Assembly (NCBI GenBank): GCA_049116315.1
Contig: JAGDZD010000015.1
Coordinates: forward strand, 62,001-126,000
Length of the DNA: 64,000 nucleotides
Source: Thalassobius sp049116315
GTDB lineage: Bacteria; Pseudomonadota; Alphaproteobacteria; Rhodobacterales; Rhodobacteraceae
Direction: 5' to 3'
In this document: positions 17,471 through 25,172 of the stretch, one piece after another
How positions within the stretch are numbered: the first letter of the stretch is position 1
How the letters are laid out: each line of letters opens with the position of its first letter
Program-made: the position numbers and the translations under genes
Notes under the pieces: generated by a model
The model's database searches: none
Told to the model about the DNA's origin: nothing
What the model saw: the letters and a program-made list of their open reading frames with translations, nothing else

Positions 17471-17478
17471 GTGGATAA
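17470..17478 (-). promoter_or_regulatory. DnaA box, perfect match
   Basis: TGTGGATAA is the exact reverse complement of TTATCCACA. It begins at the first base of the maf start codon, so DnaA bound here would also affect maf expression. Confidence 0.6.
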
Positions 17479-17686
17479 ACCCGTGGAAGACAATAGGAAC
17501 TTGTTCGGGAAGATTACTGGATGGTTCCGGGACAATTTGCAACCTGTGAGAAACTCACCAATCTCACGTCTTTTGCCCGCAGCTTTTCCATTTGGGGTAA
17601 GGATAACAGCTGTGATGTGGCTATCTGGGGTTACCCCCGAAAACTCCAAGATTTATCCCAAGATATTCCGAGCCCTCTGAATTTTG

Positions 17687-17701
17687 TTAACCTTTAGTTA
17701 C
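17687..17701 (+). promoter_or_regulatory. CtrA-like site
   Basis: TTAACCTTTAGTTAC fits TTAA-N7-TTAA with one mismatch in the second half. CtrA is a cell-cycle regulator in alphaproteobacteria and binds the origin in Caulobacter; its role at the origin in this group is not established. Confidence 0.35.
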
Positions 17702-17786
17702 TAAACAAAAATCAGATCCCGTCGTTACTCTCGTCACCAGTTTTTCCCAAGACTTGTCTACAAGCAAAAAGCGTCGTGTACAGGGC

Positions 17787-17809
17787 TTTGGATAAGTCGA
17801 TAATCCACA
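17787..17809. promoter_or_regulatory. Pair of near-consensus DnaA boxes in opposite orientation
   Basis: TTTGGATAA (17787-17795) and TAATCCACA (17801-17809) each differ from a DnaA box at one base, face each other across five bases and stand just left of the AT-rich tract. Confidence 0.45.
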
Positions 17810-17922
17810 GAAAACGGTTCCCCTAAATACAAAAACAATCTTACTTACTTTTATATTTATTATATTAGAGAGATCAGGCGACCCATGGGATACGGTGCAA
17901 GTCCCGGGCCATGTCATTAAGT

Positions 17923-17951
17923 TTGACTCAGAACATGCAGAGCCCTATATC
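17923..17951 (+). promoter_or_regulatory. Candidate promoter for rho
   Basis: TTGACT at 17923-17928, a 17-base spacer and TATATC at 17946-17951 give a good sigma-70-type match. It would leave a leader of roughly 75 bases before the rho start at 18034. Confidence 0.42.
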
Positions 17952-18033
17952 CCTGCTAAGCCCTCGTCCGAGGGAACGATTTTCCATCCATGACCAAAGC
18001 CCCAGCCCTTTGATGGCTGATGCGGAGCATTCT

Positions 18034-19305
18034 ATGACTCAACAACGTCTGAACTTGTTTGATCTTAAAGCCAAAAGCCCAAAAGATTTGTTATCTATGG
18101 CTGAAGAGCTTGAGATCGAAAACGCCTCGACCATGCGTAAGGGCGAAATGATGTTCCAAATTCTGCGCGAAATGGCAGAAGACGGATGCATCATTGGGGG
18201 CGACGGTGTTCTAGAAGTGCTGCAGGACGGTTTTGGATTCCTGCGCTCTCCTGAGGCAAACTACCTTCCCGGCCCTGACGATATCTATGTATCGCCTGAC
18301 ATGATCAGACAGCACTCTCTGCGCACTGGAGACACCGTAGAAGGTGTCATCAAGGAGCCGGAAGAGTCAGAACGCTACTTTGCTCTGACATCGGTCACCA
18401 AAATCAACTTTGAAGAGCCTGAGAAGGCCCGTCATAAGATTGCTTTCGATAACTTGACACCGCTCTATCCTGATGAGCGTCTTAAGATGGAAATCGAAGA
18501 TCCAACCATCAAAGATCGATCTGCACGGATCATCGATCTGGTGGCCCCTATCGGTAAAGGTCAGCGGTCTTTGATCGTTGCGCCACCACGGACCGGTAAG
18601 ACGGTATTGCTGCAGAACATTGCGCATTCCATCGAGGCCAACCACCCAGAGTGCTATTTGATCGTTCTATTGATCGATGAACGGCCAGAAGAAGTCACCG
18701 ACATGCAGCGCAACGTTAAGGGTGAAGTTGTGTCCTCGACCTTTGATGAACCCGCTACACGCCACGTTGCCGTGGCTGAGATGGTCATTGAAAAGGCCAA
18801 ACGTCTGGTCGAACACAAGCGAGATGTTGTTATCCTGCTTGATTCGATCACAAGACTTGGTAGAGCGTTCAACACAGTTGTGCCTTCCTCGGGTAAAGTT
18901 CTGACCGGTGGTGTGGATGCGAATGCTCTGCAACGTCCAAAGCGTTTCTTTGGTGCAGCGCGTAACATCGAAGAGGGTGGATCACTGACCATCATCTCAA
19001 CAGCGTTGATCGACACCGGTTCGCGGATGGATGAGGTTATCTTTGAAGAATTCAAAGGGACTGGTAACTCTGAGATTGTTCTGGATCGCAAAGTGGCAGA
19101 CAAGCGCGTCTTCCCTGCGATGGATATTCTCAAGTCTGGGACCCGCAAAGAAGAGTTGCTGGTTGATGCGAAGAACCTGCAGAAAACCTTTGTTCTGCGC
19201 CGTATCTTGAATCCAATGGGCACCACAGATGCGATTGAGTTCCTGATTTCGAAATTGAAACAGACCAAGTCAAACGGCGAATTCTTTGATTCAATGAATG
19301 GCTAA
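18034..19305 (+). CDS. rho: Transcription termination factor Rho
   Basis: This 423-residue hexameric RNA helicase ends transcripts that are not being translated. The N-terminal region RLNLFDLKAKSPKDLLSMAE is followed by the RNA-binding cold-shock-like domain (GDGVLEVLQDGFGFLRSPE, DDIYVSPDMIRQ), Walker A APPRTGKTVLLQ near residue 187, Walker B VVILLDSITRLGRAFN and the Q- and R-loop region. The frame stays open upstream to 17911, but I start at ATG 18034: GGAG lies seven bases before it, the resulting length is normal for Rho, and the extra 41 residues are proline- and serine-rich without family character. It is the first gene right of the proposed origin and is followed by mnmE after 21 bases. 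Confidence 0.97.
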   Translation: MTQQRLNLFDLKAKSPKDLLSMAEELEIENASTMRKGEMMFQILREMAEDGCIIGGDGVLEVLQDGFGFLRSPEANYLPGPDDIYVSPDMIRQHSLRTGDTVEGVIKEPEESERYFALTSVTKINFEEPEKARHKIAFDNLTPLYPDERLKMEIEDPTIKDRSARIIDLVAPIGKGQRSLIVAPPRTGKTVLLQNIAHSIEANHPECYLIVLLIDERPEEVTDMQRNVKGEVVSSTFDEPATRHVAVAEMVIEKAKRLVEHKRDVVILLDSITRLGRAFNTVVPSSGKVLTGGVDANALQRPKRFFGAARNIEEGGSLTIISTALIDTGSRMDEVIFEEFKGTGNSEIVLDRKVADKRVFPAMDILKSGTRKEELLVDAKNLQKTFVLRRILNPMGTTDAIEFLISKLKQTKSNGEFFDSMNG

Positions 19306-19326
19306 CCCTTAAACGGGATTTCCACC

Positions 19327-20613
19327 ATGGATACGATTTTTGCACTGGCGACTGCGCAAGGCAAAGCCGGGGTTGCGGTGATCCGCATCTCTGGCCCTGA
19401 TGCACATGTTGCTGGGACAAAATTGGCGGGCTCGTTGCCGGCGGCGCGCAGTTCAGCTTTGCGGGTGCTGCGAAATTCTGACGGTGTTCGGCTTGATGAA
19501 GCTTTAGTTCTGGTCTTTGAAAACAAGGCGAGTTTCACCGGAGAGCCGGTTGTTGAGCTTCAGCTGCATGGCTCTGTTGCTGTTGTTGCGGCTGTCCTGC
19601 GCGAGTTGGGTCAGCATGATGGATTGCGACAGGCAGAGCCTGGTGAATTTACCCGACGTGCATTGGAAAATGGTCGTTTGGATTTGGCGCAGGTTGAAGG
19701 TCTTGCAGACCTCATTGAGTCAGAAACCGAAGCACAACGACGCCAAGCACTCCGCGTGCTATCAGGCGATCTTGGTGATAAGGCAGAATCTTGGCGCCGT
19801 GACTTGATCCGTGCGGCTTCTTTGATTGAGGCCACGATTGATTTTGCAGACGAAGACATTCCAGTGGATGTGTCACCCGAGGTTAACGCTCTGTTGGATC
19901 GGGTTACCGCGTCGCTTGAGACAGAAGTAGCTGGCGTCGATATGGCAGAGCGTGTGCGCTCTGGTTTTGAGGTTGCCATTGTTGGGGCGCCCAATGTTGG
20001 CAAATCCACGTTGTTGAATGCGCTTGCAGGGCGTGACGCTGCGATCACCTCCGAATTTGCGGGCACCACTCGGGATGTAATCGAAGTTCGGATGAACTTG
20101 GCCGGGTTGCCCGTGACAATGCTGGACACGGCAGGCCTGCGTGAAACTGAGGATAAGATTGAAGAGATTGGCATTGCGCGTGCGAAAGAACGGGCCACCT
20201 CAGCCGATCTAAGGGTTTTTCTGGTAGAGCAGGGGCAGGGGCCTGACTTTGAACCAATTGAGGGTGACATTGTTCTGCGGGCCAAAGCCGATCTGTTGGA
20301 TGACACCACCGGCGCGGTATCCGGGCTCAGCGGGGCAGGGGTCACAGAACTGGTGACTCAGATCTCAAATATTTTGTCGGAAAGAACGGTAAACATTGGT
20401 TTGGCCACGCGTGAACGGCACCGTGTGGCGATGTCCCGTGCAGTGATTGCTTTGGCCGAAGCGCGAATCTTGATATCTTCGGACGACGATTTATCAGACA
20501 TTGCCGCCGAGGAGCTCCGCACAGCTGTTCGCGCGCTCGATTCCTTGGTCGGCCGTATCGATGTGGAAATTTTGCTTGATGAAATCTTTGCAAGCTTCTG
20601 TCTCGGAAAGTAG
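19327..20613 (+). CDS. mnmE: tRNA modification GTPase MnmE
   Basis: This 428-residue GTPase works with MnmG to make the cmnm5 or nm5 modification of uridine 34 in several tRNAs. The N-terminal tetrahydrofolate-binding domain starts DTIFALATAQGKAGVAVIRI and contains PGEFTRRALENGRLDL. The G domain has IVGAPNVGKSTLLNALAGRD near residue 218, the G2 loop AGTTRDVIE and MLDTAGLRETED. The C-terminus ends in FCLGK, the conserved C-x-G-K motif with the essential cysteine. It lies three bases ahead of mnmG, so the two partners are co-expressed. Confidence 0.98.
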   Translation: MDTIFALATAQGKAGVAVIRISGPDAHVAGTKLAGSLPAARSSALRVLRNSDGVRLDEALVLVFENKASFTGEPVVELQLHGSVAVVAAVLRELGQHDGLRQAEPGEFTRRALENGRLDLAQVEGLADLIESETEAQRRQALRVLSGDLGDKAESWRRDLIRAASLIEATIDFADEDIPVDVSPEVNALLDRVTASLETEVAGVDMAERVRSGFEVAIVGAPNVGKSTLLNALAGRDAAITSEFAGTTRDVIEVRMNLAGLPVTMLDTAGLRETEDKIEEIGIARAKERATSADLRVFLVEQGQGPDFEPIEGDIVLRAKADLLDDTTGAVSGLSGAGVTELVTQISNILSERTVNIGLATRERHRVAMSRAVIALAEARILISSDDDLSDIAAEELRTAVRALDSLVGRIDVEILLDEIFASFCLGK

Positions 20614-20616
20614 GGA

Positions 20617-22494
20617 GTGTTTCACGTGAAACAATTCGATTTCGACGTTGTTGTGATTGGTGGCGGGCACGCAGGTGCCGAAGCCGCCCATGCCTCCGCC
20701 CGCATGGGGGCCAAAACGGCGCTTGTGACGCTGCGCAAAGATGGCATCGGCGTGATGTCGTGCAATCCAGCCATTGGCGGTTTGGGTAAAGGCCACCTTG
20801 TGCGCGAGATTGACGCCATGGATGGGGTCATGGGGCGCATTGCAGATGCGTCTGGCATCCAATTCAGATTGCTCAATCGGCGCAAAGGTCCCGCTGTGCA
20901 AGGCCCGCGGTGTCAATCTGATCGCAAACTATATCGCGAAGCGATGCTGGCGGAGACAGAACAGCAAGAAAATCTAAGCATCGTCGAGGGTGAGGTTGTC
21001 GACCTCATTATGCAGGGCCAATCCGTTGCAGGCGTGACCTTGGCGGATGGCGTCAGCATCTCATGCAAAAACGTTGTGTTAACCACGGGGACATTCCTCC
21101 GCGGTGTCATTCATATTGGTGATCAGCGCAAGCCGGGTGGCCGCATGGGCGACAAACCGTCGGTCAAACTGGCAGAACGGATTGACGGCTTTGAGCTGCC
21201 GCTTGGTCGATTGAAAACAGGGACGCCGCCCCGTCTAGACGGGCGGACAATCAATTGGGATGTTTTGGATAGTCAGCCCGGTGACGATGATCCGGCGCTA
21301 TTTTCCTTTTTGTCAAAGGTCCCCGCTGCGCGTCAGATTTCCTGTGGTATCACCCACACAAATGCCCAAACTCACGAGATTATCCGCGATAACCTAAGCA
21401 AGTCGGCAATGTATGGCGGTCATATCGATGGCGTCGGGCCACGCTATTGCCCCTCGATCGAAGACAAAATCGTTAGGTTCGCCGATAAAGACTCGCATCA
21501 GATCTTTCTAGAGCCCGAAGGCTTGGATGACCACACGGTATATCCTAATGGGATTTCGACCTCCTTGCCGGTGGATGTGCAGCATGACTATGTCCGCTCG
21601 ATCTATGGATTAGAGAATACAGAGATCCTGCAACCGGGTTATGCGATTGAATATGACTATGTTGATCCCACGGCATTGGATGCGCGTTTAGCGGTGAAAT
21701 CCGTTCCGGGACTGTTCCTTGCTGGGCAAATCAATGGGACCACAGGCTATGAAGAGGCCGCGGCTCAAGGATTGGCTGCGGGCTTAAACGCAGCAGCCGG
21801 AGCATTGGGCAAGGATGATATCTTGTTCAGCCGTTCTGATAGTTACATTGGCGTTATGATTGACGATCTGATCACGCGTGGGGTCAGCGAACCCTACCGG
21901 ATGTTCACGTCTCGCGCCGAATTCCGCCTGTCATTGCGGGCGGATAATGCTGATCAGCGATTGACCCCGAAGGGTTTGGATCTTGGATGTGTGTCCCCGC
22001 TGCGGGAACAAGCCTTTGCGGACAAGATGGAACGATTGGAATCGGGTCGATCTTACCTGCAATCAGAGACTTACACGCCGCGAGAACTGGCGAACCACGG
22101 CTTCAAGCTCAGTCAGGATGGAACGCGTCGCTCGCTCTATCAACTTCTGGCCTTTCCAGACATCGGCTATGACGACCTTCTGAAAGTTGATAGCGAATTG
22201 AACACCTTGGATACAGATGTTCGTGCACAGCTTGAACGTGATGCACTTTATGCAAACTATATTGGTCGTCAGCAGAAAGACGTTGATGCGGTGAAACGTG
22301 ATGAGGCGCATGTGATTGCGCCCGACTTTGATTTCTCGGTCATCATCGGTTTGTCGAACGAGTTGAAGGCAAAGCTAGAGCGCAGCCGGCCCGGTAACCT
22401 GGCCCAAGCAGCACGAGTGGAAGGCATGACACCAGCGGCATTGACCCTTATCCTCGCAAAGCTTCGCCAGTCAGATCGGAAGCGCAAAGCATGA
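20617..22494 (+). CDS. mnmG: tRNA uridine-5-carboxymethylaminomethyl modification enzyme MnmG
   Basis: This 625-residue FAD protein is the MnmE partner in wobble-uridine modification. The FAD-binding motif VVVIGGGHAGAEAAHASARM lies at residues 11-30, followed by ALVTLRKDGIGVMSCNPAIG, TGTFLRGVIHIGDQRKPGGR, GRLKTGTPPRLDGRTINW and the second FAD motif AGQINGTTGYEEAAAQG. The start is GTG 20617, after GGAAAG; it yields MFHVKQFDFD ahead of the conserved domain. Remarkably, the first codons are themselves a perfect parS site, so the start codon lies inside the ParB-binding sequence. Its stop overlaps rsmG by four bases. Confidence 0.98.
   Translation: MFHVKQFDFDVVVIGGGHAGAEAAHASARMGAKTALVTLRKDGIGVMSCNPAIGGLGKGHLVREIDAMDGVMGRIADASGIQFRLLNRRKGPAVQGPRCQSDRKLYREAMLAETEQQENLSIVEGEVVDLIMQGQSVAGVTLADGVSISCKNVVLTTGTFLRGVIHIGDQRKPGGRMGDKPSVKLAERIDGFELPLGRLKTGTPPRLDGRTINWDVLDSQPGDDDPALFSFLSKVPAARQISCGITHTNAQTHEIIRDNLSKSAMYGGHIDGVGPRYCPSIEDKIVRFADKDSHQIFLEPEGLDDHTVYPNGISTSLPVDVQHDYVRSIYGLENTEILQPGYAIEYDYVDPTALDARLAVKSVPGLFLAGQINGTTGYEEAAAQGLAAGLNAAAGALGKDDILFSRSDSYIGVMIDDLITRGVSEPYRMFTSRAEFRLSLRADNADQRLTPKGLDLGCVSPLREQAFADKMERLESGRSYLQSETYTPRELANHGFKLSQDGTRRSLYQLLAFPDIGYDDLLKVDSELNTLDTDVRAQLERDALYANYIGRQQKDVDAVKRDEAHVIAPDFDFSVIIGLSNELKAKLERSRPGNLAQAARVEGMTPAALTLILAKLRQSDRKRKA
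20618..20633. promoter_or_regulatory. parS site 1 (perfect)
   Basis: TGTTTCACGTGAAACA is the universal 16-base palindromic ParB-binding site. It covers bases 2-17 of mnmG and encodes residues FHVKQ after the GTG start. ParB is encoded about 3.3 kb downstream. Confidence 0.95.
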
Positions 22495-23099
22495 TTGATC
22501 TCAACTCGGATGTTTCACGTGAAACAATGGATCGCCTAGAGATCTATGCAGCCTTGCTCGAAAAGTGGAATCCCCGGATCAACTTGGTTTCCAAATCCAC
22601 GATTTCCGACATGTGGCAGCGTCACTTCGTGGATTCTGCCCAAATTTTCGATCTTGGGCCGCAAGACGCGCGCAGTTGGGTTGATCTTGGCAGCGGAGGA
22701 GGGTTCCCCGGGCTGGTGATAGCAATCATTGCGGCGGAGCTTCGGCCAGACCAAAAGGTTACTTTGGTTGAAAGTGATGCGCGTAAATCGACGTTCTTAC
22801 GGACCGTGGTTCGAGAAACGGGAATCAAGGCGGATGTTTTGACAGACCGTGTTGAAAAGATCGCTTCGTTGGGCGCAGATGTGGTTTCTGCCCGTGCATT
22901 GGCCGATCTTTCAACCCTGCTTGGCTTTGCAAAGCACCATCTGAAGCCAGAGGGAACCTGCCTGTTTCCAAAAGGTGTCAGCTGGGAAAAAGAAATCAAA
23001 GACGCTGGTGAATCATGGCGATTCGAGCATGAGAGCCTTAAAAGTGGAACCGAAACGGGTGCTGTCATACTGAGAATCGGGGATATTGTGCATGTCTGA
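22491..23099 (+). CDS. rsmG: 16S rRNA (guanine-N7)-methyltransferase RsmG
   Basis: This 202-residue enzyme methylates G527 of 16S rRNA, using S-adenosylmethionine. The SAM-binding motif WVDLGSGGGFPGLVIAIIAA is at about residue 63, after the conserved ERWNPRINLVS-like segment EKWNPRINLVSKST. VVSARALADLSTLLGFAKHH and FPKGVSWEKEI follow as in the family. The start ATG overlaps the mnmG stop (ATGA). A second perfect parS site lies in codons 7-12 and encodes VSRET. The 3' end overlaps parA by eight bases, so mnmE-mnmG-rsmG-parA-parB is one transcription unit. Confidence 0.97.
   Translation: MIDLNSDVSRETMDRLEIYAALLEKWNPRINLVSKSTISDMWQRHFVDSAQIFDLGPQDARSWVDLGSGGGFPGLVIAIIAAELRPDQKVTLVESDARKSTFLRTVVRETGIKADVLTDRVEKIASLGADVVSARALADLSTLLGFAKHHLKPEGTCLFPKGVSWEKEIKDAGESWRFEHESLKSGTETGAVILRIGDIVHV
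22511..22526. promoter_or_regulatory. parS site 2 (perfect)
   Basis: A second copy of TGTTTCACGTGAAACA lies in the 5' codons of rsmG, 1.9 kb from the first copy and 0.6 kb before parA. Two perfect copies of a 16-base palindrome so close together are not a chance event. Confidence 0.95.
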
Positions 23100-23904
23100 T
23101 CCAACTCGTCCGCAAGGGCCAAAGATCATCGCAATTGCAAATCAGAAGGGTGGCGTTGGGAAAACAACTACAACCATCAACCTAGGCGCGGCGCTGGCCG
23201 CGAGCGGGATGAAGGTGCTGGTTGTCGATCTGGACCCGCAGGGAAACGCGTCAACCGGTCTGGGCATTGAGAACGACGAGCGTGAGTTCACTGTTTATGA
23301 ACTGCTGTTGGAAGAGATTGACCTGAATGAGGTGATCCAGCCCACAAGCACAGATGGTCTGAGCATCATTCCAGCCACAGTCGATCTGAGTTCGGCCGAT
23401 ATTGAACTTATCTCAAACGAAAAGCGGAGCTTCCTGCTGTTTGATGCGCTGCGTCAGCATGCAATGGATGAGCATCAGTTTGACTTTGTGCTGATCGATT
23501 GCCCGCCATCGCTGAACCTGCTGACTGTCAACGCCATGGTCGCATCACACTCCGTTCTGGTTCCGCTTCAATCAGAGTTCTTTGCCCTTGAAGGCCTGTC
23601 GCAATTGATGCTGACGATCCGTGAGGTGCGCCAGACAGCCAACAAAGACCTACGGATCGAGGGCATTGTCCTGACGATGTATGACGCGCGAAATAACCTG
23701 TCTCAGCAGGTCGAGGCCGATGCACGCGATAATCTAGGTGATTTGGTGTTTGATACGGTGATCCCGCGCAACGTGCGTGTCAGCGAAGCGCCGTCTTATG
23801 CGGTTTCAGTTCTGGATTATGACCGTCAATCCAAAGGCGCCCAGTCATATCTGGAGCTGGCCAAAGAACTTTTGTCCAAAAACGTCCGAATAGCGGCGCA
23901 ATAA
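23092..23904 (+). CDS. parA: Chromosome partitioning ATPase ParA
   Basis: This 270-residue Walker-type ATPase drives segregation of the origin region by forming a gradient on the nucleoid that ParB-parS complexes follow. The deviant Walker A motif ANQKGGVGKTTTTINLGAAL is at about residues 14-33, followed by VLVVDLDPQGNASTGLGI and VLIDCPPSLNLLTVNAM. The C-terminal region has DTVIPRNVRVSEAPSYAVSV, the standard ParA/Soj segment. The start is ATG 23092, overlapping the rsmG stop; CGGGGA lies nine bases upstream. parB follows after 13 bases. Confidence 0.97.
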   Translation: MSDPTRPQGPKIIAIANQKGGVGKTTTTINLGAALAASGMKVLVVDLDPQGNASTGLGIENDEREFTVYELLLEEIDLNEVIQPTSTDGLSIIPATVDLSSADIELISNEKRSFLLFDALRQHAMDEHQFDFVLIDCPPSLNLLTVNAMVASHSVLVPLQSEFFALEGLSQLMLTIREVRQTANKDLRIEGIVLTMYDARNNLSQQVEADARDNLGDLVFDTVIPRNVRVSEAPSYAVSVLDYDRQSKGAQSYLELAKELLSKNVRIAAQ

Positions 23905-23917
23905 CAGAGGAGGCGAC

Positions 23918-24829
23918 ATGAGCGATCGTCCTAAAACACGTGGCTTGGGCCGCGGATTGTCAGCCTTGATGGCAGATGTAGCGCCGACAGCCGTTGTCGA
24001 AGACACAGCGGCAGGGAACAGCCGTGCGGACCTGATGGTGCCGATTGAAAAGGTTCAACCCAATCCGGACCAGCCGCGCCGTACTTTCACCGATGAACAG
24101 CTGCAGGAGCTGGCCTCTTCGATCAAGGAAAAGGGCATTATTCAGCCTCTGATCGTCCGTGCTAAGCCGGGTGATGCGGGGATGTACGAGATTGTGGCCG
24201 GGGAACGGCGCTGGCGTGCGGCTCAGATTGCAATGCAACACACGATCCCGGTGATTGTTCGCGACTTTGACGATACCGAAGTTCTTGAGATTGCGATCAT
24301 TGAAAACATTCAGCGCGCGGATCTGAACCCCGTTGAAGAAGCGGCTGGTTATAAACAATTGATGGTCAAGTTTGGCCATACGCAGGAAAAACTGTCCGAG
24401 GTTTTGGGTAAGAGCCGGTCCTATATCGCCAATCTTGTTCGTTTGCTGCAGCTGCCTGATGACGTGCAGGAGTTGCTGCGTGAGGGCCATCTCAGCGCTG
24501 GCCATGCCCGTGCGCTGATCACGTCCGAAGATCCCTCAGCGCTGGCGCTGAAGGTTGTCCAGGGTGGTCTGTCGGTGCGTGAGACAGAGAAGATGGCCAA
24601 ACTTGAGGGCAAACCCTCGGCTGAGGCCGCGCCTGCTGCGCCGAAGCCACGCAAAAGCGTTGAAAAGGACGCAGATACGCGCGCGCTTGAAGGTGATCTA
24701 TCCGCTGCTTTGGGCATGAAGGTTTCGATCAATCACGTTGCAGGGGCTGAAAACGGATCCGTGGTGATTTCTTATGAAAGCTTTGATGCACTAGACGAAT
24801 TGTGCCGCAAACTGTCGGTTACGAATTAG
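23918..24829 (+). CDS. parB: Chromosome partitioning protein ParB
   Basis: This 303-residue CTPase and DNA-binding protein loads at parS and spreads to form the partition complex. The N-terminal GLGRGLSALM motif stimulates ParA. The CTP-binding core shows QPRRTFTDEQLQELASSI and EIVAGERRWRAAQIA, then VLEIAIIENIQRADLNPVEE; the helix-turn-helix is at KLSEVLGKSRSYIANLVRLL. A C-terminal dimerisation segment ends the protein. GGAGG lies seven bases before the ATG. Two perfect parS sites are upstream in the same operon. Its 3' end overlaps the convergent DUF454 gene by 11 bases. Confidence 0.98.
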   Translation: MSDRPKTRGLGRGLSALMADVAPTAVVEDTAAGNSRADLMVPIEKVQPNPDQPRRTFTDEQLQELASSIKEKGIIQPLIVRAKPGDAGMYEIVAGERRWRAAQIAMQHTIPVIVRDFDDTEVLEIAIIENIQRADLNPVEEAAGYKQLMVKFGHTQEKLSEVLGKSRSYIANLVRLLQLPDDVQELLREGHLSAGHARALITSEDPSALALKVVQGGLSVRETEKMAKLEGKPSAEAAPAAPKPRKSVEKDADTRALEGDLSAALGMKVSINHVAGAENGSVVISYESFDALDELCRKLSVTN

Positions 24830-25172
24830 GTCGCGACCAGATAAACAGCAATACACAGCAGAGCGTGAAGCCTTGGATCAACAAGAGTTTCACGCTCAAC
24901 CCAATCAGCAAAGACACCCCAAAGACGACCACGATCGACGCTGTAGCCAGCTTTTTGGCGCGCGGGTGAATCGCGCCATGTTCGTTCCAATCGACAATCG
25001 ACGGCCCAAAGGTCGGATGCTGTATCAGCCAGTTGTGCAGCCGTTCACTGGATCGGGCAAAGAAGAAAGCCGCCAGCAGCATAAAGGGGACCGTTGGCAA
25101 CAGCGGCAGAACCACACCAATCAGCCCTAGCCCAAGGCTGATAAGTCCCAATGTCGCCCAGATATATCGCAT
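24819..25172 (-). CDS. DUF454 (YbaN family) inner-membrane protein
   Basis: The 117-residue product has an N-terminal hydrophobic hairpin ending in LPLLPTVPFMLLAAFFFARSS, the DUF454 signature, then a soluble stretch RLHNWLIQHPTFGPSIVDW that is also typical, and two further membrane segments at the C-terminus. The function of the family is not known to me. Its start follows the hemW stop with no gap, so it is probably translated from the rph-rdgB-hemW message. It overlaps the end of parB by 11 bases in convergent orientation. Confidence 0.88.
   Translation of the reverse strand: MRYIWATLGLISLGLGLIGVVLPLLPTVPFMLLAAFFFARSSERLHNWLIQHPTFGPSIVDWNEHGAIHPRAKKLATASIVVVFGVSLLIGLSVKLLLIQGFTLCCVLLFIWSRPNS

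Larger units (their letters stand above)
17470..17905. other. Candidate chromosomal replication origin (oriC) in the maf-rho gap
   Basis: The gene-free stretch 17471-18033 is the only one over 300 bases in the window. It holds a perfect DnaA box at 17470-17478, two near-perfect boxes at 17787-17809, the weak copy TTATCCCAA at 17653-17661, a CtrA-like site at 17687-17701 and a strongly AT-rich tract at 17824-17870 that could serve as the unwinding element. Genes on the left (maf to dnaQ) point left and those on the right (rho to parB) point right. Two perfect parS sites and parAB lie within 7 kb. Origins in this maf/aroE/dnaQ neighbourhood are known in other alphaproteobacteria. The assignment is inference; dnaA itself is not in the window. 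Confidence 0.62.

Noticed and set aside
17883..17912. Possible tRNA-like fragment (GTGCAAGTCCCGGGCC) before rho
   Set aside because: The short resemblance to a T-arm has no acceptor stem or anticodon arm around it. I found no tRNA or rRNA gene in the window.
17687..17917. Short open frame of 76 codons on the minus strand in the maf-rho gap
   Set aside because: There is no ribosome-binding site or domain, and it crosses the AT-rich tract and DnaA boxes; the region is better explained as an origin.
19611..20345. Open frame of 244 codons on the minus strand opposite mnmE
   Set aside because: It is a Ser/Arg/Ala-rich shadow of the GTPase gene without domain or start signals. The same holds for frames opposite rho (18654-19268), argG (38688-39425) and the RNA methyltransferase gene (49650-50270).
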